DNA from: Acidimicrobiales bacterium
Lineage (GTDB): Bacteria > Actinomycetota > Acidimicrobiia > Acidimicrobiales > Iamiaceae
DNA length: 64,000 nucleotides
Reading direction: 5' to 3'
NCBI GenBank assembly: GCA_035547835.1
Contig: DASZTW010000002.1
Span: 111,141-175,140 of the forward strand
Part shown: positions 37,379-45,517 of the stretch, in pieces
Position numbering within the stretch: position 1 is the stretch's first letter
Layout: every line of letters begins with the position of its first letter
Translations under genes and position numbers: made by a program
Notes under the pieces: generated by a model
What the model was told of the DNA's origin: nothing
The model's database searches: none
What the model saw: only the letters and a program-made list of their open reading frames with translations

Positions 37379-38671
37379 TCACGCCTTGGCGCTTCGTTCG
37401 GCCCGCTCGGCGAGCAGGGCCCGGTATTGGTCGACGGTCTTGAGCGCGGTGGCCTTCCAGCTCCACTGGTCGATCACCCGCCGGCGACCGGCAGCCCCCA
37501 CCCTGGCGCGCAGCTCGGGGTCGCCGAGCGCGCCACGGATGCGGGCTGCGAGCGCGTCGGCGTCGCCGGGGGGGACCAGCAGCGCGGTGTCGTCGTCGGC
37601 GCCGACCACTTCGGGGAGCGCGCCGCCGGTCGTCGCCACGAGCGGGACGCCGCACGACATGGCCTCGATGGCCGGGAGCGAGAAGCCCTCGTACAGCGAC
37701 GGCACCACGGCCAGCTCGGCTTCGGCGTACAGCTCGACGATGCGCTCGTCGGACACGCCGGTGATGAACTCGACGGCGTCGGCGAGGCCCAGCTCGTCGA
37801 TCTTGCGGGCCGACGCGCCGCCTTCCTTCTTGCGCCCGATGACCGTGAGGTGCAGGTCGTCGCGCTCGGTGCGCAGCTTGGCCATGGCCTCGAGCAGGAA
37901 CGCGAGACCCTTCATGGTGACATCGGCGCTGGCGGTGGTGACCAGGCGACCAGGCACCCGGGCGACGTCGGCCATCGGCCGGAACAGCTCGGGGTCGACA
38001 CCGACGGGCACCACGTGCATCCGCTCGAGCGGCACGCCGTGGTCGCGGTGGATGTCGGCCATCGAGTTCTCCGACACCGTGATCACGCGCTGCATCCGCT
38101 TGGCGACCCGGGTCTGCATGTGGGTGAAGGAGTACCAGCGCCGCAGCGTGAGCCGCTTGTAGGCGCTGGTGGCGTGCTCGAGCTCGAGGCGGCGGTCGAC
38201 GGTGATGGGGTGGTGGATGGTCGACAGCAGCGGGAAGTCGCGCTGGATGCCGAGCAGGCCGTAGCCGAGCGTCTGGTTGTCGTGGACCAGGTCGAACTCA
38301 CCGATCCGGTGTCGGAGGTTGTCCCACGCCCGCAGCGAGAACGCCAGCGGCTCGGGGAACGACCCACCCATGAACGACGCGACCTCGACCGCGTCCTTCC
38401 AGTCCTTGAGCTCCCACACGCCTGGCATCCGCATGGGAAAGTGATCGTTGTAGATGTCGAGGCTGCGCAGCTTGGTGAGCGGGACCCGCTCGTCGAGCAC
38501 GGGGTACGGCTGGCCGGCCAGCACCTCGACGGAGTGCCCGAGGTCGACCAGCGCCTTGGCGAGGTGCCGGATGTAGATGCCCTGGCCACCCACGTGCGGC
38601 TTGCCGCGGTACGCGAGCAGGGCGACGCGGAGCGGCGCGTCGGGGCGCGGGAGGCTGGAGCTCGGACACAT
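37379..38671 (-). CDS. GT4-family glycosyltransferase
   Basis: A 430-residue retaining GT-B glycosyltransferase. The acceptor-side domain begins LRVALLAYRGKPHVGGQGIY with the glycine-rich loop; the donor side has RLVTTASADVTMKGLAFLLE and the E-x7-E motif in VPSLYEGFSLPAIEAMSCG. These are classic GT4 marks for sugar nucleotide use. ATG 38671 is chosen; a TTG at 38710 would start inside the upstream palindrome. It is the first gene of the operon with the methyltransferase and toroid-fold genes. The actual sugar and acceptor cannot be read; mannosyl or glucosyl transfer to a lipid or glycerate is common in related genes. Confidence 0.9.
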   Translation of the reverse strand: MCPSSSLPRPDAPLRVALLAYRGKPHVGGQGIYIRHLAKALVDLGHSVEVLAGQPYPVLDERVPLTKLRSLDIYNDHFPMRMPGVWELKDWKDAVEVASFMGGSFPEPLAFSLRAWDNLRHRIGEFDLVHDNQTLGYGLLGIQRDFPLLSTIHHPITVDRRLELEHATSAYKRLTLRRWYSFTHMQTRVAKRMQRVITVSENSMADIHRDHGVPLERMHVVPVGVDPELFRPMADVARVPGRLVTTASADVTMKGLAFLLEAMAKLRTERDDLHLTVIGRKKEGGASARKIDELGLADAVEFITGVSDERIVELYAEAELAVVPSLYEGFSLPAIEAMSCGVPLVATTGGALPEVVGADDDTALLVPPGDADALAARIRGALGDPELRARVGAAGRRRVIDQWSWKATALKTVDQYRALLAERAERSAKA

Positions 38672-38694
38672 GCGGCGAACAGCCTCGTGGTGAT

Positions 38695-38710
38695 TTGACC
38701 CCCCGGTCAA
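38695..38710. promoter_or_regulatory. TTGACC-CCCC-GGTCAA palindrome before GT4 operon
   Basis: A perfect 6-bp inverted repeat with 4-nt centre, 23 nt upstream of the GT4 start codon. A GGGTCAA half-site recurs at about 38733. It could be an operator for the GT4 operon. Confidence 0.4.
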
Positions 38711-38740
38711 GCCGCACGGCCTGGCCGAGGGGTCAACCGA

Positions 38741-39409
38741 TCAGAACGCCTGCCCCGGAGGTGGTGGCGGCTGGTCGCCGGTCGGCGGCGCGGGAGGTGC
38801 TGGCGGCGGGCCGGGGGGCGCCTGCGGAGCGGGTGGCGGAGGGGCCGCAGAGGGTGCCTGCGGCTGGCCCCAACCCGGCGCGGGCGGCTGCTGGGGAGCT
38901 TGTGGTTGGCCCCACCCGGGTTGCGGGGGCTGGCCGCCGGGCTGGCCCCACGGCTGCCCGCCGGGGCCCCCCGCCGCAACCGGCTTGTTCAGCGGATCGA
39001 TGCCGAGCTCGTCGAGGATGCCCCCGGCGAGCACGGCCGCCGTGCCGAAGATGCTCAAGATGAGGCCGATGCCGGTGTCGGCGCCGTGCTTGTTGGAGAT
39101 CAGCAGGCTGAGCACCAGCCACAGCCCGCCCGCACCGACGATGATCACGAGTTGGTTCAGCGTGAAGATCCACAGCTTCTCGGGGAGGTTGCCGGCGAAG
39201 ACCTTGGCGGCGACGAGCGCCGCGACGGCCAGGCACAGCACCACGGACGTCGTCGCCCACGGGAACAAACCCGGCAGCGAGTCACTCGACCAGGCGTTGA
39301 TCCCGGAGCCACCGATCGGCGACTTCAACCAGTCGAGGAATCCGAAGATGAAGGTGAGTACTCCGCCGGCCATGACCAGGATCTGGCCGAGCGTCGGTTT
39401 CTTGGTCAT
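38741..39409 (-). CDS. four-helix membrane protein with Pro/Gln-rich tail
   Basis: A 222-residue protein of no named family. Four hydrophobic helices are seen at about 8-27 (GQILVMAGGVLTFIFGFLDW), 50-70, 84-105 and 115-133. The remaining 80 residues are low-complexity Gly/Pro/Gln (repeats of GWGQPQAP and APPPP), presumably cytoplasmic and disordered; such tails on small actinobacterial membrane proteins often bind partners. ATG 39409 precedes the first helix by nine residues. It lies 69 nt before the GT4 gene in the same direction, so it may share that operon. The 221 nt upstream contain an 8-bp hairpin (39475-39493) and the divergent purN promoter. Confidence 0.72.
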   Translation of the reverse strand: MTKKPTLGQILVMAGGVLTFIFGFLDWLKSPIGGSGINAWSSDSLPGLFPWATTSVVLCLAVAALVAAKVFAGNLPEKLWIFTLNQLVIIVGAGGLWLVLSLLISNKHGADTGIGLILSIFGTAAVLAGGILDELGIDPLNKPVAAGGPGGQPWGQPGGQPPQPGWGQPQAPQQPPAPGWGQPQAPSAAPPPPAPQAPPGPPPAPPAPPTGDQPPPPPGQAF

Positions 39410-39616
39410 GTGGGCGAAGCCCTCCTGTGCAGTGGTCGCATGAGTTCGGCAGGTTGGTGTCGTACGCCGTCGCCCGTTCGCCCGCGGCGAACGCCGTCAC
39501 GATAGGCGACGCCCGCTCTGCGTGACCGGGATCTTGCGCGGTGGAGCCGCCGCCGTTACCCGAACGAACGCGGACCATGCGCGTCGCTGGCCGAAATCAC
39601 CGGTCGAGCGCGCTGG

Positions 39617-39622
39617 TAGCGT
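39617..39622 (+). promoter_or_regulatory. -10 hexamer TAGCGT before purN
   Basis: TAGCGT ends 8 nt before GTG 39631, one base farther than the strict leaderless set. Near-leaderless initiation is likely. Confidence 0.45.
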
Positions 39623-39630
39623 GCTGCGTC

Positions 39631-40197
39631 GTGCGTTTGGCGGTGCTGGTGTCAGGGAGCGGCACGATCCTCGAAGCGTTCCTCGAAGCAGGTCTGCCCG
39701 TGGCGCTCGTCGCCGCCGACCGGGCCTGCCGAGGCCTCGAAGTGGCCGAGCGCGCGGGCATCGGCCACGTGCTCGTCGAGCGCGACAGCTACGGCCCCGA
39801 CTTCGATCGTGGCGCGTACAGCGCACAGATGGCCGGGGTGCTCGACGAGGCCGGGATCGACCTCGTCGTGATGGCCGGTTTCGGCACGATCTTCTCTGAG
39901 CCGATGCACGAGCGGTTCGGCGGTCGGATCCTCAACACGCATCCGGCGCTGTTGCCGGCGTTCCCCGGCTGGCACGCGGTGCGTGATGCGCTGGCGGCCG
40001 GTGTGAAGGTCACTGGCTGCACGGTGCACGTCGCCGGCCTCGAGGTCGACACCGGGCCGATCCTCGCCCAGGAGGCGGTGGAAGTGCGACCCGACGACAC
40101 CGAGGCGACCTTGCACGAGCGCATCAAAGAGGTCGAGCGGGCGCTGTACACCACGACCGTCCGCGAGGTCCTGGCGCGCGGACGCGTGCTGCCGTGA
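39631..40197 (+). CDS. purN: phosphoribosylglycinamide formyltransferase
   Basis: A 188-residue GAR transformylase, third step of purine synthesis, moving a formyl group from 10-formyl-tetrahydrofolate to GAR. Marks: VLVSGSGTILEAFLEA (phosphate loop), LVVMAGFGTIFSEPMHERF, NTHPALLPAFPG with the catalytic Asn and His, and TVHVAGLEVDTGPILAQEAV with the catalytic Asp. purH follows 46 nt later in the same direction, and folD, which makes the folate substrate, is nearby at 45.5 kb. The GTG start fits the family N-terminus exactly. Confidence 0.95.
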   Translation: MRLAVLVSGSGTILEAFLEAGLPVALVAADRACRGLEVAERAGIGHVLVERDSYGPDFDRGAYSAQMAGVLDEAGIDLVVMAGFGTIFSEPMHERFGGRILNTHPALLPAFPGWHAVRDALAAGVKVTGCTVHVAGLEVDTGPILAQEAVEVRPDDTEATLHERIKEVERALYTTTVREVLARGRVLP

Positions 40198-40243
40198 ACG
40201 CTGCCCATCCCCCGATGTCCCACCAACGCCGAGGAGCCGATCT

Positions 40244-41785
40244 GTGAGGGCCTTGCTTTCCGTCTACGACAAGTCCGGCATCGTGCCCTTCGCGAAGGGG
40301 CTGGCTGATCTCGGGTGGGAGCTCGTGTCGAGCGGCGGGACGGCCAAGGCGTTGGCCGAGGCCGGCATCGCGGTGACCGACACGGCCGACCTCACCGGCT
40401 CACCGGCGATCCTCGGCCACCGGGTGATGACGTTGCACCCCAAGCTGCATGGCGGGATCCTCGCCGACCCGACCGATCCCGAGCACCAGGCGGACATGCA
40501 GGCCCACGGCATCGACCCGTTCGACCTCGTCGTGGTGAACCTCTACCCGTTCGGCGCCGATCCGGCAGTGTTCACCCATGGCGGCAACGCCGGCGCCGTC
40601 GACCTGATCGACATCGGTGGGCCAACCATGGTGCGAGGCGCCGCCAAGAACCACGCGCACGTGGGCGTGGTGGTGGATCCCACCGACTACGAGCCGGTGC
40701 TCGACGAGGTCCGTGCGCATGGCGCGCTGTCGTCCCAGCGGCGACTCGAGCTCGCCCGCAAGGCGTTCGCCGTGACGGCGGCGTACGACGCCGCGATCGT
40801 CGACTGGTTCGACACCCAAGGGGCGATCCCCGCCGACCAGCTGCCGCCGACGTACCACTTGGCGCTCGAACGGGTCGAAGTCACCCGCTACGGCGAGAAC
40901 CCGCACCAGCGTGGGGCCCGCTACCGCCGGGCGAACACCAGGAGCTGGTGGGACGCCATCGAGCAGCACTCGGGCCTGGCGCTGAGCTACCTGAACTTGT
41001 ACGACGCCGACGCGGCGTGGCGCTGCGTGCACGACCTCGGCGATGAGCCTGCGGTCGTGATCGTGAAGCACGCCAACCCGTGTGGGGTGTCGATCGCGTC
41101 GACGCTGGCCGAGGCGTACCAGCGTGCGTATGAGTGCGACAGCCGGTCGGCGTTCGGTGGGATCGTGGCGTTCAACCGCTCGGTCGACACCGCCACCGTC
41201 GAGCGCGTGGTCGAGGCCGCGCAGGCGGACGTGATCATCGCCCCCGGCTACGACGCCGGCGTGGTCGATGCGCTGATCGCCAAGCGCAAGAACACGAGGA
41301 TCCTCACGGCGCCGGCGCCCACGTCGGAGCGGTTCGAGCTGCGCCAGATCGGCGGCGGCTACCTGTTGCAGGACGCCCACTCGTTCCAGGCCGCGCCGTC
41401 CGACTGGCAGGTCGTCACCGAGCGCAAGCCCACGGAGGCCGAGATGGCCGACGCCGCACTGGCCTGGCGGCTGGTGGGATGGGTGCGCTCGAACGCGATC
41501 GTGCTGGTCAAGGACCGCACGGCCTGGGGCATCGGCGCCGGCCAGCAGAACCGGGTCGAGTCCGGCCAGCTCGCCGCGGCCAAGGCCGATGGCCGGGCCC
41601 AGGGCGGCGCGTGCGCGTCCGACGCGTTCTACCCGTTCCCCGACGGCATCGAGGCCGCCGCAGCTGCCGGCGCGGCCGTGATCGTGCAACCCGGTGGCGC
41701 GCTGCGCGACGAGGCGAACATTGCCCGGGCCGACGAGCTCGGCGTGGCGATGGTGTTCACCGGCGAGCGCCACTTCTTGCACTGA
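40244..41785 (+). CDS. purH: bifunctional AICAR transformylase/IMP cyclohydrolase
   Basis: A 513-residue enzyme for the last two steps of IMP synthesis. The N-terminal cyclohydrolase domain (1-195) begins ALLSVYDKSGIVPFAKGLA and has ILGHRVMTLHPKLHGGIL and DLVVVNLYPFG. The C-terminal transformylase domain has TRYGENPHQRGA, VIVKHANPCGVSIAS (the Lys-His pair of the active site) and the end ASDAFYPFPDGIEAAAAAG. GTG 40244 follows GAGGAG at a good distance. It is co-directional with purN and is followed after 16 nt by a methyltransferase gene, probably in one operon. Confidence 0.97.
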   Translation: MRALLSVYDKSGIVPFAKGLADLGWELVSSGGTAKALAEAGIAVTDTADLTGSPAILGHRVMTLHPKLHGGILADPTDPEHQADMQAHGIDPFDLVVVNLYPFGADPAVFTHGGNAGAVDLIDIGGPTMVRGAAKNHAHVGVVVDPTDYEPVLDEVRAHGALSSQRRLELARKAFAVTAAYDAAIVDWFDTQGAIPADQLPPTYHLALERVEVTRYGENPHQRGARYRRANTRSWWDAIEQHSGLALSYLNLYDADAAWRCVHDLGDEPAVVIVKHANPCGVSIASTLAEAYQRAYECDSRSAFGGIVAFNRSVDTATVERVVEAAQADVIIAPGYDAGVVDALIAKRKNTRILTAPAPTSERFELRQIGGGYLLQDAHSFQAAPSDWQVVTERKPTEAEMADAALAWRLVGWVRSNAIVLVKDRTAWGIGAGQQNRVESGQLAAAKADGRAQGGACASDAFYPFPDGIEAAAAAGAAVIVQPGGALRDEANIARADELGVAMVFTGERHFLH

Positions 41786-41801
41786 CGGGGTGGAGGATCA
41801 C

Positions 41802-42455
41802 GTGATCCGCTGGCTTGATGACAAGGCAATCGCGGGTCACGCGGCCCAGCACCGCCAAGGCGACGACCACCCGATGCGACGCGTCACCCGGCGCGCCGCT
41901 GGTGTGGAGGCCGGTGGTTGGGACGACGGTGCCCGCGACGAGGTCCGTCACCTGTTCGGCGCGCTGGCGTCGGAGTGGCACACGCGCACTTCGCCCGAAC
42001 GGCGACAAGTGGTCGTCGACGCGCTCGACCGCGGCCTCGCGGCGCTGGGCCACGCACCGGCCGGACTGGCGGTCGAGCCGGGCAGCGGTACCGGCGCGTA
42101 CTCCAGTGAGCTGGCGAGCCGCTGGGACCAGGCCGTCGCCGTGGAGCTCACCCCCGAGATGCTGCGGCTCGCGCCGCCGGCACCTTCTGCCCGGGTGTTG
42201 GCCGACGCGTCCCGGCTGCCGTTGGCGGACGATGCGGCGAATGCGATCGTGCTCGTCAACATGTTCTTGTTCCCCGATGAGGTTGCACGGGTGGTCGCAC
42301 CCGACGGTGTGGTCGTCTGGGTGAACTCGAGCGGGGAGCAGACCCCGATCCATTTGCCACCCGAGGAGGTCGCGGCCGCGCTTCCGGGGCAGTGGGGTGG
42401 CGTCGCCGCCCGGGCCGGTGCCGGTCTGTGGTCGGTCGTCCAGCGAACGGGTTGA
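41802..42455 (+). CDS. SAM-dependent methyltransferase
   Basis: A 217-residue class I methyltransferase. Motif I is GLAVEPGSGTGAYSSELA, the post-I acidic strand AVAVELTPEMLRLA, motif II LPLADDAANAIVLVNMFLFP and motif III-like VVAPDGVVVWVNSSGEQ. The N-terminal 60 residues are His/Arg-rich (IRWLDDKAIAGHAAQHRQG) and may hold a substrate cap. GTG 41802 is chosen because a GGAGG lies 5 nt upstream; an earlier GTG at 41790 is in frame. It follows purH by 16 nt; a link with purine synthesis is by position only. A strong hairpin follows at 42511. Confidence 0.82.
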   Translation: MIRWLDDKAIAGHAAQHRQGDDHPMRRVTRRAAGVEAGGWDDGARDEVRHLFGALASEWHTRTSPERRQVVVDALDRGLAALGHAPAGLAVEPGSGTGAYSSELASRWDQAVAVELTPEMLRLAPPAPSARVLADASRLPLADDAANAIVLVNMFLFPDEVARVVAPDGVVVWVNSSGEQTPIHLPPEEVAAALPGQWGGVAARAGAGLWSVVQRTG

Positions 42456-42510
42456 CTCGCTGATCTGGTCGACCCTCCGGTCCGGGCGACGTCGCGGAGC
42501 CTCGACGGCG

Positions 42511-42550
42511 CAGGACGGGGCGGGTCGTGTGATCCACGTGCCCCGTCCTG
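42511..42550. terminator. terminator between methyltransferase and hemerythrin
   Basis: CAGGACGGGG pairs perfectly with CCCCGTCCTG (10 bp, extendable by one C-G pair) across a 20-nt loop that itself contains GTG/CAC arms. It lies between two convergent genes. Confidence 0.65.
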
Positions 42551-42583
42551 TTGCCGCGGTTGCGGGCCGCAGCCCGGCGAGGG

Positions 42584-43285
42584 TCAGGCCAGACCGAGCC
42601 GGGCGCGGAGCGCGGCGAGGTCGGTGGCATCGAGCAGCGAGCCGGTCAGCTCCCACACGCCGTCGAATGCCTCCGGCGGGCCCGACATGCGGATCCCCGC
42701 AAGGAGCTCGGTACGGTCGTCGACGTTCATCGCCGGGATCATGGCGACGAGGCCGGGCACGAGTTCCGCTGGAGGCATGCTCCCGATGATGGCCTGGTGG
42801 ATCGCGATGACCTCGTCGACGCCGACGGCCCGTTCGATCGCGGGCATCAAGACCCGCTCCTCGAGGTCCTGGTGCGCCAGGTACGCGCTGGTGAACGATG
42901 CCAACTCCAGGTAGAGGACGTGGCCCGCGACCCGCTGGTGCTGCTCGGCCTCGTTGACGCACTCGTCGGCCATGACGGCGAGACCCTGTACCCGCGCTTC
43001 GAGGGTCTCGTGGTCGGTCGCAACCTGCTCGGCCAGGTCCGGCAGCTGCTGTTCGAGGACTGGCTGGATCGCCCCGTCCTCGTGCTCCGCGTGCGTGACG
43101 AGAAGGTCGACGAGACGTCGGACTCGCCCTGCCAGCCGCTCGCGCGCGCCCTGATCGGCGGGATCGAGGCTCCCCGCGCTGCTGGTGATCGTGAACAGCT
43201 CGGCGCGGATCCCCTTGTGGATGTCGCGGTAGAGGTCGAACGTGACCGGCACGAGCCGGGGACGGGTGGTTTCGATGAGGGACAT
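42584..43285 (-). CDS. hemerythrin-domain protein
   Basis: A 233-residue protein with an HHE cation-binding (hemerythrin-like) four-helix bundle at about 15-150. Putative ligands: His in DLYRDIHKGIRAELF, His/Glu in LVTHAEHEDGAIQPVLE, His/Glu in VATDHETLEARV, and the third helix SAYLAHQDLEERVLMPAIE. A mainly helical C-terminal region of 80 residues follows. Such proteins bind a di-iron centre and react with oxygen or nitric oxide. It is divergent from a two-gene flavin/GAF operon, with about 200 nt of palindrome-rich DNA between them, which suggests a common redox signal. Exact spacing of the ligands was not modelled. Confidence 0.85.
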   Translation of the reverse strand: MSLIETTRPRLVPVTFDLYRDIHKGIRAELFTITSSAGSLDPADQGARERLAGRVRRLVDLLVTHAEHEDGAIQPVLEQQLPDLAEQVATDHETLEARVQGLAVMADECVNEAEQHQRVAGHVLYLELASFTSAYLAHQDLEERVLMPAIERAVGVDEVIAIHQAIIGSMPPAELVPGLVAMIPAMNVDDRTELLAGIRMSGPPEAFDGVWELTGSLLDATDLAALRARLGLA

Positions 43286-43363
43286 GACGATGCCTTTCGG
43301 TCGGGTTCCAGGTGTCCGACCGATCGTGCGGCAGCTGCATCTTCACGTGGGGATGAATGGCTC

Positions 43364-43379
43364 GTGAGAGAATGCTCAC
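43364..43379. promoter_or_regulatory. inverted repeat in divergent hemerythrin/flavoprotein region
   Basis: GTGAG, six bases, CTCAC, in the 204-nt region between the divergent genes. It resembles a Crp/Fnr-type site but the GTGA/TCAC half-sites are 8 bp apart rather than 6. A second perfect 14-bp palindrome CGAGCCGCGGCTCG lies at 43395-43408, and an ACCTG/CAGGT hairpin at about 43409-43425. Confidence 0.4.
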
Positions 43380-43489
43380 AAGTCGCTAAGGAGGCGAGCC
43401 GCGGCTCGGGCGACCTGTCCGCGCAGGTCCCAGACCGCGGCTTTGGACACGAGGGCAGCCCGGGCGGCGGGCGAGGGTGGAGGTTCCGT

Positions 43490-44005
43490 TTGCTAGAGCC
43501 AGAGGACGTGGCCTTCCTGCACAGCGGGTGCGCGTTGATCGTCGGCCTGGTCGACGACGACGGCCTGCCCTGCGCAGGTCGGGGTTGGGGCCTGCGGGTG
43601 GTGTCGATGACCACCGACGAGACTGCACGGCCGGGCGTGCCGTTACGGCTCTTGCTCGACGCGTCGGATCAGCGGTTGCTCGATCTGGTTCGGCCGGGCG
43701 CATCGGTGGCCGTGACCGCCACCTCCGTCGAGACGCTGCGCTCGCTCCAGCTCAAGGGCGAGGTGGTTGACCGCGTCGCGGTTCGCCAGGGCGACGCCGA
43801 CTGCTCGAGCCGGTACTGCGACGACTTCTTCGGCGACATCGTCGCCACCGACCACACGGATCGCGAGCTGCTCGAGCGGTGGCGTCCCCGACAGGTGGTC
43901 CCCTACGAGCTGGTGGCCCATGAGGTGTTCGACCAGACACCGGGGCCGGCGGCGGGATCACGGGTGGAGACGCTCGATTCGGACGTTGCGGAAGGTCATC
44001 GATGA
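43490..44005 (+). CDS. PNPOx-like split-barrel flavoprotein
   Basis: A 171-residue protein of the pyridoxamine phosphate oxidase-like split-barrel type. It begins LEPEDVAFLHSGCALIVGLV, followed by PCAGRGWGLRVVS, LLLDASDQRLLDLVRPGASV and VTATSVETLRSLQLKGEVV, the usual strand order. Such folds bind FMN, F420 or haem. Cys residues in DADCSSRYCDDFFGDIV are unusual and might sense redox state. TTG 43490 is preferred because GGTGGAGG lies 6 nt upstream and the domain starts there; GTG 43364 would add 42 residues of no visible fold. The stop overlaps the next start (ATGA), so the two flavin-fold proteins are co-translated. Confidence 0.75.
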   Translation: MLEPEDVAFLHSGCALIVGLVDDDGLPCAGRGWGLRVVSMTTDETARPGVPLRLLLDASDQRLLDLVRPGASVAVTATSVETLRSLQLKGEVVDRVAVRQGDADCSSRYCDDFFGDIVATDHTDRELLERWRPRQVVPYELVAHEVFDQTPGPAAGSRVETLDSDVAEGHR

Positions 44006-45471
44006 GCACCGGGCGGTCCGGCACCTCGGAGGCGCCGTTGGCGCTCCGCGACCTCGCCCGTTGCTTCCAGGGTGGGGTACCGGGCGTGATCGCGACGGCG
44101 TCGGACACCGGCGAGCCGAACATCACGTACCTGTCGAGGGTCCGCCAGGTCGACGACGAGCGGGTCGCGCTGTCGAACCAGTTCTTCTCCAAGACGTCAC
44201 GGAACCTGGTCAGCAACCCCCGGGCGAGCGTGCTGCTCATCGACCCGCACACGTACGACGAGTACCGCCTCACGCTCGTTTTCGAGCGCACAGAACGCCA
44301 AGGCAGCGTGTTCGACGCACTGCGCGAAGACATCGAGCAGATCGCCTCGGAGTCCGGCATGGAAGGCGTGTTCAAGCTCCGTGCCGCCGACATCTACCGG
44401 GTCGTCGACGTCCATCGCTTCACCCCCGGTGCCCCGCCCCATCGCACGTCGGAGCCGCCCGCGGCGCCCACCACCGCGGACGTCGACGAGGGGACGGTGG
44501 TCGGGCTCGACGTGCTGGCGGAACTCGCCCGACGTCTGGGGCGGGCGACCGACCTCGACACGATCGTGGCCCTCGCGGTCGACGGGCTGGTCGATCTGCT
44601 CGGCCACGCACACGTGTCGCTGCTGCTGGCGGATGAAGGCAACGATCGGTTGTTCACGATCGCGAGTCGCGGCTACGACGAATCGGGGGTTGGCTCCGAA
44701 GTGGCGGTGGGCGTGGGGACAGTTGGCCTCGCCGCGGCGCGCTGCGCGGCGATCCGGACGGGGAACCTCGGCCAGCTCGGCAAGTACACACGTACCGTCC
44801 GCCGGTCGTTCGAGGCCGAGGGACACGACCTGCCAGGTCGCGAGATCGACACGCCGCAGCTCGATGGCGCCCAGAGCCGGATCGCCGTGCCGGCGATGGC
44901 GGGCGGGCAACTGGTGGGTGTGGTCGCCGTGGAGAGCTCACGGGTGGCCGCCTTCACCGACGCCGACGAGCAGCGGTTGACCATCGCGGCCACGCTCATC
45001 GGATCGGCCATCGAGGCAGAGCGCAACCGTGAGGCTGCGGCCGGGTCGCTACCGTCAGGCCGACCGGCAGCCGCGCCGCGTTCGGTCAGCGAACCGTCGC
45101 GTGCATTGCAGACGGATCACCAGCCGGTCCGCAGTGCAGCAGGGGATGAGGCGATCCTCGTGCGTCACTACGACGTCGATGGCAGCGTGTTCGTCGCCGG
45201 CGACTACCTGATCAAGGGAGTGGCGGGACGGGTGCTCTGGACGATCTTGGAGCGCTACCAGGCCGCCGGCCAGGTCGACTTCACCAACCGCGAGCTTCGT
45301 CTCGACCCGTCGCTGGGGCTCCCGGCGTTTCGCGACAACCTCGAGAGCCGACTGATCCTGTTGCGCCGGCGCCTCGCCGACCGCGCGGCGCCGATGCGCC
45401 TCGACAAGACGGGCCGGGGGCAGCTGCGGCTGCGGGTCGACGGCGTGTTGCAGCTCGATCGGGTCAGATGA
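44002..45471 (+). CDS. PNPOx-GAF-winged-helix sensor protein
   Basis: A 489-residue three-part protein. Residues 12-140 are a PNPOx-like split barrel (LARCFQGGVPGVIATASDTG, NPRASVLLIDPHTYDEYRL). Residues 168-345 are a GAF domain (LAELARRLGRATDLDTIVAL, LLGHAHVSLLLADEGNDRLF, RIAVPAMAGGQLVGVVAVES). After a disordered linker, residues 393-485 look like a winged helix (YLIKGVAGRVLWTILERYQA, TNRELRLDPSLGLPAFRDN, LESRLILLRRRL). The arrangement suggests a flavin- or haem-binding signal input, a second GAF input, and a DNA-binding output; the output assignment is inference. It is coupled to the upstream flavoprotein and opposite the hemerythrin gene. Confidence 0.78.
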   Translation: MSTGRSGTSEAPLALRDLARCFQGGVPGVIATASDTGEPNITYLSRVRQVDDERVALSNQFFSKTSRNLVSNPRASVLLIDPHTYDEYRLTLVFERTERQGSVFDALREDIEQIASESGMEGVFKLRAADIYRVVDVHRFTPGAPPHRTSEPPAAPTTADVDEGTVVGLDVLAELARRLGRATDLDTIVALAVDGLVDLLGHAHVSLLLADEGNDRLFTIASRGYDESGVGSEVAVGVGTVGLAAARCAAIRTGNLGQLGKYTRTVRRSFEAEGHDLPGREIDTPQLDGAQSRIAVPAMAGGQLVGVVAVESSRVAAFTDADEQRLTIAATLIGSAIEAERNREAAAGSLPSGRPAAAPRSVSEPSRALQTDHQPVRSAAGDEAILVRHYDVDGSVFVAGDYLIKGVAGRVLWTILERYQAAGQVDFTNRELRLDPSLGLPAFRDNLESRLILLRRRLADRAAPMRLDKTGRGQLRLRVDGVLQLDRVR

Positions 45472-45504
45472 GCGCTGGCGGACGGGGTCGCGGGCCGCGG
45501 GCCG

Positions 45505-45510
45505 TAACCT
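45505..45510 (+). promoter_or_regulatory. -10 hexamer TAACCT, leaderless folD
   Basis: TAACCT ends 7 nt before the folD ATG (45518). The GAGG within the spacer is too close to the ATG to act as a ribosome-binding site. Confidence 0.5.
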
Positions 45511-45517
45511 TTGAGGT

